From positions 36,653,542 to 36,717,541 of the forward strand of contig NC_092694.1 of the NCBI RefSeq assembly GCF_964275005.1: DNA of 64,000 bases. The letters are read 5' to 3'. The position numbers were made by a program, and so were the translations under genes. This DNA is from Diadema setosum. Taxonomy: Eukaryota > Echinodermata > Echinoidea > Diadematoida > Diadematidae. Shown piece after piece: positions 32,228 through 44,260 of the stretch; positions within the stretch are counted from its first letter, which is position 1, and each line of letters starts with the position of its first letter. The notes under the pieces are model-generated. The model did no database searches. It had not been told where the DNA came from and was given only the letters and a program-made list of their open reading frames with translations.

Positions 32228-35161
32228 TTACAAATTGTGTATATTCATAAGTCTCGTTAGATATGGCAAAGGACTTTTTCGAAATCGTTCGGTATTGCAT
32301 TTGAATTCCGTTCTCCTTGAGTTTCTAAGGTTATACCTTTTAGTTGTTTCTTTTCGCACAGGAAAGAGGTCACTGAGAGCAGAAGACTGAATGTTCTTTG
32401 CGAAAGATACACACAGTTCAGTTCGTCTGCTTTCCAGCGTGTCCAGTTTACATTGTTTCAGGGCTTCATCATAACAAGTGTAATCGGGTCCGAGGATTAT
32501 GCGACACGCGCGCTTCTGGATGCGTTCTAAATCATTACACTGCTGTTTGGTGATGCTTCCCGTCCAAACTGGAGCGGCATACTCGGTTATTGGGCGGACA
32601 AAGGATTTGAAGATGGTCACAAGATCATCGTTGGCAAAATAATGATATTTCAGCTTCCGAAGCATGAATAAGCGGCTGTTCGCTCGTTTGATCATTGATG
32701 TGATGTGCGTATCCCATTTCAGGTCTGCCTGTATGAACACACCGAGGAGTTTGACTGTGGTACACTGATTGATGGTGATATCGCTCAGCTGTAAAGTGGG
32801 GGGTTCGGGATTTCGTCTAGAAAAGCAGACATTCATGCACGCGCATTTTTTCGGATTTAAACGCATGTTGTTGTTTGCAGCCCATGTGTGAAGTTCACGC
32901 AACACATTTGGAAGAGTCGATGATTCGTTGATAGGGCGAGTTTCTATTATGGTAAGGTCATCGACGTATTTGAACCGGCGGATGTTTCCATTGGTAGTGG
33001 CCAGGGCAGAGTTGATCATTGCTAGAAAGATGATTGGTCCAAGTTTGGTTCCTTGCGGGACGCCTGCGTGTACAATGGACCAATCAGAGAGCGTTCCGCT
33101 GTATCGGACCGCGTGCTTTCTGTTTAGGAGGAAGTCGCTGATCCATGACACATAACACGAAGGGACTCCCATTTCAAGTAAGTGTTTGACTGCAATCGTG
33201 TGGTCGACATGGTCAAACGCTTTGGAAAAATCGGTGATCAAAACTGATGACGCTTGTTTTGAACGATCAGCGTTTAAGTGCAGGGTATGAAGAATGTCTA
33301 TTAAGCAATGTGTTGTCGAAGTCCCTTTCATATTACCGAATTGGGCTTTGTCCATGTTTGGCATCATTGCTGTCAAGGTGTCTTGCGCAATGAAATGTTC
33401 TGCCACTTTTGAAAAGTGATCTGTTAAAGCGATTGGGCGTAAATTCTCGATTGATGGTGGTGAAGATTTGGGTAGCGGTGCGACAATCGCTCTTTTCCAT
33501 TGCAGGGGAACACATTGTTGTTTATACGATGAATTGAGTAGATGCGTGAGCGGTTTTGCTAGCTCGTACGAAAAAGTTCTGATGAACTTCGCCGTGATTC
33601 CATCTGGACCAGATGCTTTCTTTGTGTTTATCTTATTGAGCTGCTGGTACACTTTCCACGGTTCAATGTCTGGTATTTGTTGAGACGGAAGGTATGATGG
33701 GAGGTGGGTGGTGGTTAATGGCTCAATGTCCTGAATGACAGATAAGAAGTGAGTAGATATGGCGTTGGCTATGCCTCTCTTGTCGTCGCGATCTACGTTT
33801 TCCACTTCGACTGTGGCTTGTGTCTTGGTGCCAGATGTAATCAGGCGAATTTCACGATACCAGTTTCTGGGATTGGAGCGCTTCAAACGGTCTACATCCC
33901 TTCGATGAGTTCTTTTTGCTGCGTTTATTTCTCTTTTCACTTTATTTCGGAAGTGTTTCCATTTTGAGTCCCGTCCAGAGTGAAACGATTTTTGTCGCTT
34001 TAATATGAGTGACTTGATGTATGTAGATAGCCACGGTTTATCATGATTGTGTTTTTTGATAGTTTTTAGAGGGAAAAACCTGTCCTGTGCTTGATACAAC
34101 GTGTCATAAAACGCTGTACATTGATCGTTCACGTCGGTGGCAGTGTAGACTTCATTCCAGTCGTGTTCGCTTATCCATGCGCCAAAGTCTCGAATATCAC
34201 TGTCTCGCATTGGTCTCACGAGTTTCCGTTTGCAGGTATTGTCGCAGGGTTCGGGAACTTTTGGTTTGAGGAAAACACAATTGTGATCGCTTAGTCCCAA
34301 AGGGGGGCCAATCTCGATGGGTTTGTAGTGATCAGCCATGTTGGTCACGATTTTGTCTAGAATTGCCTCATTTCTGGTTGGTTTATCAACAATCTGGCTT
34401 ATGTCATCTGAGAGCAACGGGGTAAGATCGAGTCGATTGAAGTCTCCCATGACAAGGATGCCGCTATCGGGTTGAAGGGAGAGGATGTGGTCGATTGTCG
34501 AGCTGAGGTGCTCAAGTAGAGTTGGTGCTACGGGACTCCGTTGGGGGTAGTAAAGTGAGCAAACGAAAATGGTGCTGATCGCCCGTGGCAACCGCGTTGG
34601 TCTGACTTTAATCCACATAGCTTCGACATCTTCAGGCACTATTATTTCCTCAGCCAGTTTTGATGGTAAGCTAGCTCGGATGTAGGTTGCTATGCCGCCT
34701 CCTGTGCGACATGCCCTTGGCTTGGAGTAGAGTTTGTAGCCATGGATGCTGAAATGGTCAGGGGGTTCCTCAGGAGAGAACCACGTCTCAGAAATAGCTG
34801 CGATATCAATGTCGTTATGTTTCACAACAAGTTCAAGTTCATCAACCTTATTATTCAAAGATCGTGGGTTGCATAACAAGGCAGTTGGCAGCTGACAGGT
34901 TGTTTTGAAACGTTCAATTGTTACGCTAATGAGGTTCGACTGACCTAATTCGGTGGATTTGGGCACATTTCTCAAGATGGCGGGTCTTCGCGTAATGCGA
35001 ACGGGTATCGGGCGTCGTTTCATTGACCCAGCTCTGCATCCTCTATTTGTAGTTTTTGCTATGTTGAGGTGTTTCAGAAGGGTCCATGTATTCGACGGAA
35101 TTCTTATTTTCTTCAGTGGGTTACCAAGTTCAAACAGTTTTTGTACAGAGTACTTTAACAT
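32228..35161 (-). CDS. LINE 2 ORF: endonuclease-reverse transcriptase, 977 aa, open
   Basis: It encodes a retrotransposon polyprotein. A basic N-terminal region of about 90 residues precedes the APE-type endonuclease (CNPRSLNNK about 97-105, ETWF 125-128, GDFN 239-242, GLSDHN 289-294). A linker is followed by the reverse transcriptase: KKASGPDG (514-521), LRPIALTD, TDFSKAFDHVDH (643-654), GVPQGTKLGP (700-709) and catalytic YVDD (732-735). The C-terminal LINE domain contains ITEYAAPVW and RACRIILG. No stop or frameshift was seen. The YVDD and FSKAFDHVDH forms fit the CR1/Daphne/Crack side of the Jockey superfamily; the exact clade is uncertain. The frame is nested in an intron of regucalcin copy C. 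Confidence 0.9.
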   Translation of the reverse strand: MLKYSVQKLFELGNPLKKIRIPSNTWTLLKHLNIAKTTNRGCRAGSMKRRPIPVRITRRPAILRNVPKSTELGQSNLISVTIERFKTTCQLPTALLCNPRSLNNKVDELELVVKHNDIDIAAISETWFSPEEPPDHFSIHGYKLYSKPRACRTGGGIATYIRASLPSKLAEEIIVPEDVEAMWIKVRPTRLPRAISTIFVCSLYYPQRSPVAPTLLEHLSSTIDHILSLQPDSGILVMGDFNRLDLTPLLSDDISQIVDKPTRNEAILDKIVTNMADHYKPIEIGPPLGLSDHNCVFLKPKVPEPCDNTCKRKLVRPMRDSDIRDFGAWISEHDWNEVYTATDVNDQCTAFYDTLYQAQDRFFPLKTIKKHNHDKPWLSTYIKSLILKRQKSFHSGRDSKWKHFRNKVKREINAAKRTHRRDVDRLKRSNPRNWYREIRLITSGTKTQATVEVENVDRDDKRGIANAISTHFLSVIQDIEPLTTTHLPSYLPSQQIPDIEPWKVYQQLNKINTKKASGPDGITAKFIRTFSYELAKPLTHLLNSSYKQQCVPLQWKRAIVAPLPKSSPPSIENLRPIALTDHFSKVAEHFIAQDTLTAMMPNMDKAQFGNMKGTSTTHCLIDILHTLHLNADRSKQASSVLITDFSKAFDHVDHTIAVKHLLEMGVPSCYVSWISDFLLNRKHAVRYSGTLSDWSIVHAGVPQGTKLGPIIFLAMINSALATTNGNIRRFKYVDDLTIIETRPINESSTLPNVLRELHTWAANNNMRLNPKKCACMNVCFSRRNPEPPTLQLSDITINQCTTVKLLGVFIQADLKWDTHITSMIKRANSRLFMLRKLKYHYFANDDLVTIFKSFVRPITEYAAPVWTGSITKQQCNDLERIQKRACRIILGPDYTCYDEALKQCKLDTLESRRTELCVSFAKNIQSSALSDLFPVRKETTKRYNLRNSRRTEFKCNTERFRKSPLPYLTRLMNIHNL

Positions 35162-36309
35162 TGTGAAGACGTATGGCCAGGCTTACACTCACAAAATCAG
35201 TCAGTGTACTTACTCCGTACGCTTGTGTACATGCAAAGGTGAGTTCCGTGGAGAGTGAGTCCCGTCAATATCATACAAGTGTCCAAATCATCCAATAAAC
35301 TTCACAATCCAACCTTTAAAAGTTCCACACAAACCATCACGAATGTAACACAACTATTTCACTCCAAGTAAAATACGGATGGCTGTTCCACTTGAGGATA
35401 AATAACGATATAAAACCGAGAGAACTGAAGAGAGCAAAGAAAAACGTTCGGCAGCCGGCGGGGGCGCACTTAATTTCGCAGAAGTTTTAATTCGTTTAAT
35501 TCGTCAAAACTAATTTTCATCGAATAAACGTTGAATGCTCTTTCATATTTCTTAAGAAGTTTGTCATTACCTCACTAAAAAAATGTAAGAAACCTGAAGT
35601 TAGATCTCAACCAAAAGTAACGATTCCTTTACCGGTCGATATCACTCAAATAGCTTCTTTTGTTTTCATATTTATTGAAGGCTAGTTCAGTGCAGGTGAA
35701 TTATTGAAACCCCTTGTTCAGTGCAGGTGAATTATTGAAACCCCTACTTCAAAGCCCATATCTTGAAAGAGTGAAATGTTTGATTTTGCGTCATTTCTTC
35801 AGTAGGCAATTTCGATTAGTTATGCATTATACTCCAAAGCTGAGAATTACAATGTGAATCCTTGATCTTTGCTTAAAAGCAAAAACAAACAAGAAAAATA
35901 CAAAACAAAACAAAAACAATCAAAAGTGTCGTCTCGCCGTCTTTTTGGTGACTTTTGTGACGGGCAATCACATTTATGATTCTTGATCTGCCAGGAGAAA
36001 AACTTCGTACTGTCACCCTGCCGGTCACTGTCATCACAAGCTGCTGCTGGGGTGGGGCCGGGCTCGACGAACTCTACGTGACCACGGGTAAAATGACTCT
36101 CACCGAGGAGGAGCTAAAGAAACAGGACAAGGCGGGGTCCCTCTTCCGGGTCACGGGGTTAGGGGTCAAAGGAGTTAAGGGTCAACCGTACAAGGATGTG
36201 TGATGTCTCAGTGACAATTTTCAGCGGGCACACGTTATTGGTTTGGTATTATAGTTGTTTACAAGCACACACACACACATAATGTTCTATGCATGTAATA
36301 GTATGGGTG

Positions 36310-37140
36310 TCATGCAGGTTGTATAAAGCATCTAAAACTAGGCTTATGTGTCATGCAAAACGTGTGTGTGTGTGTGTGCGTGTGTGTGTGTGTGTGTGGT
36401 GAATGACTGCATGAAATCGATATCAAATGTCTAATCATACGTAAATAATGTAGTTCATATCGCAAATCTGCATAATCTTCATTGCATTGATTATGTTAAC
36501 TGTGAACTATTGTTAGCTGCCCATGTCGAGTGCCATTATCTTGAGATATTGCTTCCCGCATGATTAATGTTGCTATCCCTGGTTTATCTTATTAGATGAC
36601 ATGAAGCACTGCAATGCCTCACTTGTGGAATCAGCTAAACTGATGGTAACTACACTGTAGTTGCAAAGAGATCAGAATCCTGCATCCAAACTGTTATGTT
36701 CCACGTTTGTTCATGTGCCAATTTTCAGGCTGTACATTATATAAGCATCAAAAACTAGGGTTATTCGTCATGCAAAACGTGTGTGTTTGTATGTGTGTGT
36801 CGTGAATGACTGCATGAAATCCATATCAAATTGTCTAAATAAGTACATGTGGTTCATATCGCAAATCTGCATAGTCTTCATTGTATTGACTAATGTTAAC
36901 TGTGAACTATTGTCAGCTGCCCACGTCGAGTGGCATATTTTGAGATATTGCTTCTCGTCGTCGCGTGACATACTGTTACACTCCCTGGTTATACTGCTTT
37001 AAACGACTTTATCACTGCAGTGCCTCAGTTGCTGGTATGAGCTATTAAAACTGATAGGGATCGATTGCAGAAAGAGCTGATTGCTGCATCTAGTACGTGT
37101 ACACTTTTGTGTTTCATGCTCGTTCATGTGCCAATTTTGT
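36310..37140. repeat. Diverged ~420-bp tandem duplication
   Basis: Unit 1 (about 36310-36729) and unit 2 (about 36730-37140) share the order 'gtcatgcaaaacgtgtgtgt', 'tgaatgactgcatgaaat', 'catatcgcaaatctgcat', 'ttaactgtgaactattg' and 'gttcatgtgccaatttt'. A GT microsatellite (36361-36398) lies in unit 1. Nothing suggests coding. Confidence 0.75.
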
Positions 37141-37460
37141 CCGACTGATTCGTCAACTCCACTGGGTTCCAGTTAAGGCTATAATCTTAATCAAACGTAT
37201 TCTATTGGTCTACGAAGTGATCGGCAACAAAGCACCAGAGTACATCGATGAATGCCACATGCAAAAGGACATGCGTCATTCCCAATCAAGATGCACTCTT
37301 ATCAACGTCAGTAACTTTCGTGTAAGCGTTTAACAAAAATATTAGGAGGTGATGCAGATTTCTATACTGCTCTAAAACTATGGAACAGGCTCCTTAATCG
37401 TCTCGCATCTCCATCGCCAATCTATTCAATCTCAGTTTCAAGGCGCTTCAATTCTGAGAC
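37133..37460 (+). mobile_element. Degenerate LINE reverse transcriptase C-terminal fragment
   Basis: The translated piece LIRQLHWVPVKAIILIKRIL with VYEVIGNKAPEYI, followed in another frame by DADFYTALKLWNRLLNRL, matches the usual tail of Jockey-superfamily LINE proteins (LHWLPVxxRI…LAPxYL…LWNxLP). The frame is broken (stop near 37333) and no upstream RT is present, so it is an old remnant. Confidence 0.6.
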
Positions 37461-37634
37461 CTTGCACTTGTACTTGCACTTGCTGAACTAGCACTGTCAC
37501 TGCCCGATATACTGTGCGCATAACTTTGACGCCAATGCAGACCCGAGGAAATCTCACAGCTCGTTGTATTAAGTGGAAAAGACGCCACACAAATATCTAC
37601 TACATGTATCGCATTTATACGCTGTATCTATCTA

Positions 37635-37636
<2 letters not shown>

Positions 37637-37704
<68 letters not shown>

Positions 37705-37721
37705 TTTTTTTGGGGGGGGGG
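37637..37721. repeat. (TA)n / poly-T / poly-G run
   Basis: About 50 bases of TA repeat, 25 T and 10 G in succession. Confidence 0.95.
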
Positions 37722-37807
37722 ATTTGAATTTTCTATTATTTTGGACTATATATCAATTTTCCGGTAAACTGTGCGCTTAGAAACATTAAGCACCTTATAA
37801 ATGTATT

Positions 37808-37866
<59 letters not shown>
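37808..37866. repeat. (ATT)n microsatellite
   Basis: About 19 nearly perfect TTA/ATT units. Confidence 0.95.
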
Positions 37867-40797
37867 GCTATTATAGTACTAGTCAATAAATCTCATAAGT
37901 GAACAAAGAATTAATACAAACTTAATACAAATTTCTTGAAGAAGATTGTGTAAAAGTCTGACTCTTGAATTACTATAAATGTGTATAATTATGCACCATA
38001 TTACACAGTAGACATGATAATAATATTGACAGTATGTAAATCTACGTACAGGTACACCTTTCAGTGCGTCTTGTATGCATCCACTGGTCAATTTCAATAA
38101 CCTTCAAACCCGACCTGCACTTACAAGAAACACAAGATTCAGATGTGAGTGGCAGCTTGCATTCGTAACATATATTGATATTTTATTTTGCTTAGACATT
38201 CATTTCACATTCTAGTTGTACATGGTACCATATATATACAGTTGCCATTTACAGATTTCTTATGTAATCCCTTACGACAGTTTCAAACAAATATTCGAAA
38301 AAAATATTGATAATCGATAACCCATTATGACTCATGAACAATAAAATATCATATTAAAAGCATCTTATGCCAAAACAGTACATAATGCAGGGAATAAGGT
38401 GGAGAGCCAAAATACAAGTGTATTTTCGGTATTTATGCTTCACAGTGTAGACCTAATGATATATTACTCAAGCTGTCATCTCATGGACATAAAGCACAAA
38501 TCCAGCTTTCCTTGTTAAATACAGTTAGACAAACAAAAAGAAAATAAATCAGAGTTCATTACTTTTTCATCATTTCAATATATGTCCTCTTTTATGTATT
38601 TCTCTTTATTTACTGTCATAGCGATTCAAAATATTTACATACACTGTACCCTCAAAACTTTGCATGCTTACAATTTATTCTTTAAAAGTAGAGACCCTCT
38701 TTCGAAGCAGAACAGGAAGAAGAAAGAAAGAAAAGATTGAATGAAAAAGATGAAAGGAAGAGAGAAGTGGCTTTTAAAGAGAAATACAGAGAGCTAAAAA
38801 TTGAATAAACTCACATTTTATGGTTATCACAATGTCCCAATCGTGTTAAAAAATGACACTTTCACATGATTTCATTTTCTTTTTTTATTCCAGGTTTTGT
38901 TTTTTGAGGTTTTTTAAAATCATAATATGGCATCAGCCTGTATAGTTGCTTGCCAGGGATGCAAATGAATATTAAAGGGAGGGGGGGGGGGGGGGAAGAA
39001 AAAAAAATAATGAATCCATTAACTCAAAGGGTCTGAAAGTGATGCTTTTATTTTCATACAAAATATGTTTAATTCTATACCAAATGGCTTCTACACTGTA
39101 CTCCAGTAAATACTATAGCAAATGTCAGCTAGAATGACAGAAATGCCGCAGGTGACAAAATACACTCCTTTAATACTTGATACCAAAGTATCAAGTATGC
39201 AACATATTTACTCTTGGTTATGCATTGCTTGCAGAGGCAGGAATGTTCTAAATAATCACTTCAATATCCTGTTGCCATCGTATTTTGGTCAACAAAAGTA
39301 AACTGAGAATATTCATTGTTTTCAACTTTAGGAAATATACCTCATAAGCTCTTCTCACATTTTTCTTCAGAAAATGAAAAAGCCAAAATATGTAGTTAGA
39401 TGCCTATTTTGTATTCAAATTTCAGAAGGCAATCATATGCTCTTCGGGTCTATAAATGCCATTAAGGGTGTGGCCAGAGCCCCGTAATCTACAACCACGC
39501 AAGCAATAGGCCACATGACTAATGCGTTCCAGTGCATGGATATTTTTTTTTTTTCCTCCAAGGGCATAGTAAGAAATTAGTCTATTATTCGCATGTGCAT
39601 CTCCACATACTCAAAGCATTCAAATACACCAGTACACTGTACTCGGAATCCAATGTGCATGCGCTAGTGTTTTTTTGTTTTTTGTTTTGTTTTGTTTTGT
39701 TTTTGTTTTGTTTTTTTGGGGGGGGGTTAACAAAAATTATGTTTTACAATGTGTCGACAATATGTCAGTAGCTTGGCCTATCGCTAGCCACGTGCTGCAG
39801 CTATTAGCCGCTATATTCGACAACCACTCAGAATTCACTTCACAATTAGTTCTTAGGATTGGCAGATGCTTATAGATTATAAGGCCCTGCACCGAGCACT
39901 TGAGAGAAATACTGATTTGTATGATATGCAAAGTCGCGCTCTCCGCGAGTCCAATGCTCGTCGCCTGCTAATACTGTTTGAGCAACGCTGTCTCCTTCAA
40001 GCGCATTTAACACTGATCTTTAGCGGTGTTTCACTCAATCATACTCTTCTAACTGATACAAATTTTAGGGCCCACACGGATGCAAGTAGTTGAGACGTTC
40101 GCTGAACACGTAGGTAGACTGTTGCTACGTGTATATCAATCATGAACCCGTGGGTACAATACACTGCTTACGTGTCAGCAGTGTTGTGATGTCTGAAACA
40201 TATAAAGAGATAGGTACACGTATATATACATATCAAATCACAAAAAAAGACATGAAAATCAACAACTGACCCACTGACACATAAATCTGCCAAACAGAAG
40301 TCGTGGGGAAAGTACAACGAATTCCATAAACTTTACACACAATTAGATATATCCCTTATTACCTTGGGTATAGCTTGGGTCTCCTTGGAAACAGTAACCA
40401 TGGTAATGCTCATGTGAGAAAGGAACAGTGAGTTTGACAGATATAGTTACAAGTTTTGTGATGATCTGCAATGGAAACTGGAAAATGTAAAAGTGAAAAG
40501 GATACGAACACAGGTCTCTTCATTTGTGTTTCTTTGACTATTTTTGCATTACATTTAAGACACAGAGTGGTTAAGCTTTTGGGCCTTAAGGAAAAGGTTT
40601 TGCTACTCGTTTTCTCAAGCTCATGTTTCAAATAAATGCAAAGTCAGCATTTCATTTCATAACATCCATAAGGCAGCTTGATGCTAATCAGAATGATGAC
40701 ATTAGATGTTTGAAGGAATCTGTAAAACTATTACCAATAGCTTATGAGTATCATAATCGGGGACATTTGGAGTATATAACTGCAGTAAAAACATTAA

Positions 40798-42104
40798 CTA
40801 GAAATGTCGCTATGGCGACTGATGCCTCTGCCATAATGCATGATTCTCCCAAAAGGAGTATGGTACAATGTCTTCACAATGTGTTATGACAGTTTCACAA
40901 AACTGACAAAATATTGAAATGACAGGTTTGTCAGAAATATCTTGAATGTTCACTTTCCTTAAACTAGGTTTGTTATAATTGTCTAAGAGTGCAGGTACCT
41001 GTATTTGGGGAATTGAGAACTTTTACTTGACTTCTGACCTACCCTTTTATAAGTTTATGCATTGAGTAATTTTCAAGGTATGAAGAAAGAGTGTAATTAC
41101 AGTATAAAATATATATATATATTTGCATTTAAACCTGACCTTTGACCTTCTGGCTGGAAATATCTCAGAGAATCTCCATTAGGGAATACATGTATATATC
41201 AAGTTTTAGTTTTAAAAATAATAATGTAAGCATTGCATATACTAGTATATGAGGGAAATAGTAACATTTTGAGGAGTTGACCTTGACCTTTGACCCCCTG
41301 ACTAGTGACCCATGACCCCTACATTCCCTAGAAAATCCCTGCCAGTCAGTACATGTGTATGTACCAAGTTCCATGAAGATACATTGAACCATTTGCAAGA
41401 AAAGTGAAATTGTAACATATTCACCTAACCTTTGACCTTTTGACCTTTGACCTTATGACATGAAACTCTCTCTGGAGAATCTTTATGCAGTAGTACATGT
41501 CTACAATAAGTTTCAACATAATACCTTCGGGCATTGCATGGATATGGGGGAAATAGCAATGTTTTTAGCATTTGACCTTGACCTTATGACCTTTGACCTC
41601 TTGCCAATGTCACTAAAATCTACTCAACTAATTGCCCCATCATACATCATCCTTGGACCAAGTTTGGTGAAAGCTGCTTCATCCAGTTTAGAGTTATCAC
41701 ATAAACAGATAAATTTTAGGATTTGACCTTGATCTTTGACCTTTGACCTCTGTCCAATTTCACTCAAAACCTAATCAAGTAATTGTCCCATCATACATCA
41801 TCCTCAGACAAATTTTGGTGAAATTTGCAGAATCCAGTCTTGAGTTATTGCGTAAACAGATACAATGTAATGATTTGACCTTGACCTTTGACCTTTGACC
41901 TTCGGCCGATTTCACCCAAAATCTAATCAATTAATTGCCCCATCATACTTTATACTTGGACCAAGTTTGGTAAAATTCCAGTCAATATTACTCAAGTTAT
42001 CGCGTAAACGATTGCGGACGGACGTACGTACGGACGTACGGACGGACGGACGGACGGACAACCCGAAAACATAATGCCTCCGGCACCACTTCGTGGCGGA
42101 GGCA
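40798..42104 (+). mobile_element. Pearl-like (Helitron-related?) element with tandem core
   Basis: The left end CTAGAAATGTCGCTATGGCG is followed by ATGCCTCTGCC. The right end has (GGAC)n-type DNA and a terminal hairpin (ATGCCTCCGGCACC / TGGCGGAGGCAT) whose arm matches that left subterminal word. The core is 5-6 degenerate units of about 150 bp, each opening with 'gaccttgacctttgacct' and closing with 'ccaagtttggtgaaa'-type words. Subterminal inverted repeats plus a tandem core are described for bivalve pearl elements and related non-autonomous Helitron-like families. Unit 2 of the local duplication shows the empty site at about 43701-43711; the insertion left either no duplication or a 2-3 bp T(A)A. 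Confidence 0.65.
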
Positions 42105-42119
42105 TAAAAATGACTCAAG

Positions 42120-42640
42120 GAGTCTTATAATGGGAACATTTTGAGTATCACTGCAGTAAAACCATTACCAATGACTTTAAAGGAGTCTCAGAATGGGGAC
42201 ATTTCGGGTACAGTTGTAGATACCTATTATTACAGCAAAACCATTACCAATGACTTTGAAGTCTTAAAATATACCACTGACATAAGGAGTCTTAAAATAT
42301 ACCACTGACATAAGGTCTCTTATACTGAGGACATTTGGGGTATGATTGTAGCAAAACCACTTCCAATTGCTTAAAGGAGTCTCATAATGGGGATATTTGG
42401 AGCATGATTACAGCAAAACCGTTGCCAATGACTAATAAGGGAGTGTCATATTGCGCTCATTTGGCGTATGATTGCAGCAAAACCATTACTAATGACTTAC
42501 ACGAGTGTCATAATGGGGACATTTGGAGTATAATTGCAGCAAACCCATTACCAATGACCTAAAGAAATTCTCTAATGTGGGTATTTGGAGTACTTTGCAG
42601 TACAACCATTACCAGTGATTTAAAGGAAACTTATAATGGG
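42120..42640. repeat. 63-bp minisatellite (unit 1 of the duplication)
   Basis: About eight degenerate repeats of a ~63-bp word containing 'cataatggggacatttgg' and 'gcaaaaccattaccaatgac'. Spacing between successive 'ccattaccaatgac' words in the right half is 62-63 bases. The same array is at 43720-44260 in unit 2. Confidence 0.8.
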
Positions 42641-42980
42641 GACAATTGGAGTATTGTTGGAGACAAATAATACCACTCACTTTATTTCTGGGTCTCTTTC
42701 CCAGTTCAGATTCCTCACACTAGTCTCAATCTCCTTCATGGGAACAAGTCAAACATACATACAATGTGCAATACTCTCAAGTATTCAACAGTTTGCACAG
42801 GCAGTTCACACAAAGACAGACTTTTGCCCTGTTCACACTGCCCTGTCCACTTCCCTGGACAATGATTGTGAAAATGATTGTGAAAATGTAGCATTGTGAA
42901 AAATGTAAAAAGGAAAAGGATACGAACACAGGTCTCTTCATTTGTGTTTCCTATGACTATTTTTGCACTTTAGTGGTTAA

Positions 42981-43480
42981 AGAAATGGTATAGTTTTGGT
43001 TGAGACCTAATTTCAGGTTTCTAACATTTTTGGTGAGATATTTAGAAACCTCTTTATGAAATATGAAAGAGCATGTAATTCCATGAGGTATTCAATGTTT
43101 ATTTGATGAAAATTGGTTTTGAAATGGCTGAGATATCCAAAACAGAGCGATTCTGATAAAGTGTGGGATTCCATGAGGTATTCCTCATGCATGTATTTCC
43201 ATGAGGTATTCAATGTTTATTTGATGAAAATTGGTATTGAAATGGCTGAGATATCCAAAACAGAGCGATTCTGATAAAGTGTGGGACCAACACTTTATTA
43301 CGCTCGCTTTGTTTTACTTTGTTTTTGGATGTTTCAGTCATTCCAAACCCAATTTTCATCAAATAAACTTTGAATTCCTCTTAAAATGGTATGCTCTGTA
43401 CTATTTCATAAGTGTTTTCTTGGTATCTCACAAAAAGTTAAAAGCCCAATTCTCATCTCCACCAATACTGTACCATCCCT
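42981..43480. mobile_element. TTAA-family MITE (type 1), 500 bp
   Basis: TTAA at 42977-42980 and 43481-43484 flanks inverted ends AGAAATGGTATAGTTTTGGT and AGGGATGGTACAGTATTGGT. Unit 1 of the local duplication has the empty site AGTGGTTAAGCTTTTGGG (near 40568). The copy contains an internal duplication of about 118 bp ('catgaggtattcaatgttta...'). Confidence 0.85.
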
Positions 43481-43719
43481 TTAAGCTTTTGGGCCTTAAG
43501 AAAAAGGTTTTGCTACTCATTTTCTCAAGCTCATGTTTCAAATAAATGCAAAGTCAGCATTTCATTTCATAACATCCGTAAGGCAGCTTGATGCTAATCA
43601 GAATGATGACATTAGATGTTTGAAGGAATCTGTAAAACTATTACCAATAACTTATGAGTATCATAATCGGGGACATTTGGAGTATATAACTGCAGTAAAA
43701 ACATTAAAAACGACTCAAG

Positions 43720-44260
43720 GAGTCTTATAATGGGAACATTTTGAGTATCACTGCAGTAAAACCATTACCAATGACTTAAAAGGAGTCTCATAATGGGGAC
43801 ATTTCGGGTACAGTTGTAGATACGTGTTATTACAGCAAAACCATTACCAATGACTTTGAAGTCTTAAAATATACCACTGACATAAGGAGTCTCAAAATAT
43901 ACCACTGACATAAGGTCTCTTATACTGAGGACGTATTTCAGTATTATGGGGTATGATTGTAGCAAAACCACTACCAACTGCTTTAAAGGAGTCTCAAAAT
44001 GGGGATATTTGGAGCATTATTACAGCAAAACCGTTACCAGTGACTAATAAGGGAGTGTCATATTGCGCTCATTTGGCGTACGATTGCAGCAAAACCATTA
44101 TTAATGACTTATACGAGTGTCATAATGGGAACATTTGGAGTATAATTGCAGCAAACCCATTACCAATGACCTAAAGAAATTCTCTAATGCCGGTATTTGG
44201 AGTACTTTGCAGTACAACCATTACCAGTGATTTAAAGGAAACATATAATGGGGGTATTTG
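43720..44260. repeat. 63-bp minisatellite (unit 2 of the duplication)
   Basis: Counterpart of the array at 42120-42640, repeat by repeat, with scattered substitutions and a few short insertions or deletions. Confidence 0.8.

Larger units (their letters stand above)
30197..35510 (-). mobile_element. LINE 2: full-length APE-type non-LTR retrotransposon, copy C intron 5
   Basis: About 5.3 kb, orientation opposite to the host gene, ending at the left in an (AAAT)n tail (about 30198-30216). The right-hand 5' part runs to about 35510. One uninterrupted ORF (32228-35161) is preserved. The 3' UTR carries a diverged tandem duplication (about 30600-31170 and 31195-31855) and a small palindromic MITE (30353-30599). 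The insertion site inside the copy B MITE gives the empty site, with a short TCAA-type target duplication. The intact frame suggests a recent insertion. Confidence 0.85.
29941..35633. mobile_element. TTAA-family MITE (type 1) in copy C intron 5, split by LINE 2
   Basis: The left part (29941-30196) starts AGGGATGGTGTAGTATTGGT and stops in 'cctcagctatttt'. The right part (about 35511-35633) resumes at 'caaaactaattttcatcgaa' and ends 'aacgattccttta'. The two parts join to match the unbroken MITE of copy B intron 5 (12791-13195). Confidence 0.75.
36204..40481. other. Gene-poor region between the regucalcin array and the tandem duplication
   Basis: No host gene is supported. Contents in order: diverged tandem repeat (36310-37140), LINE remnant (37133-37460), TA/poly-T/poly-G run (37637-37721), (ATT)n (37808-37866), then AT-rich sequence with no recognised feature to about 40480, apart from poly-G (38980-38995) and T/G-rich runs (39541-39727). 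The open frame at 39866-40093 has no recognisable family. Confidence 0.6.

Noticed and set aside
39866-40093. 75-codon open frame near 39.9 kb
   Set aside because: No motif, homologue or splice support could be recognised.
40623-40889. Duplicated 57-codon open frame (QINAKSAFHFIT..., also at 43533) as a gene
   Set aside because: It is conserved only because the segment is a recent tandem duplication; there is no known family, and the downstream part differs through an insertion.
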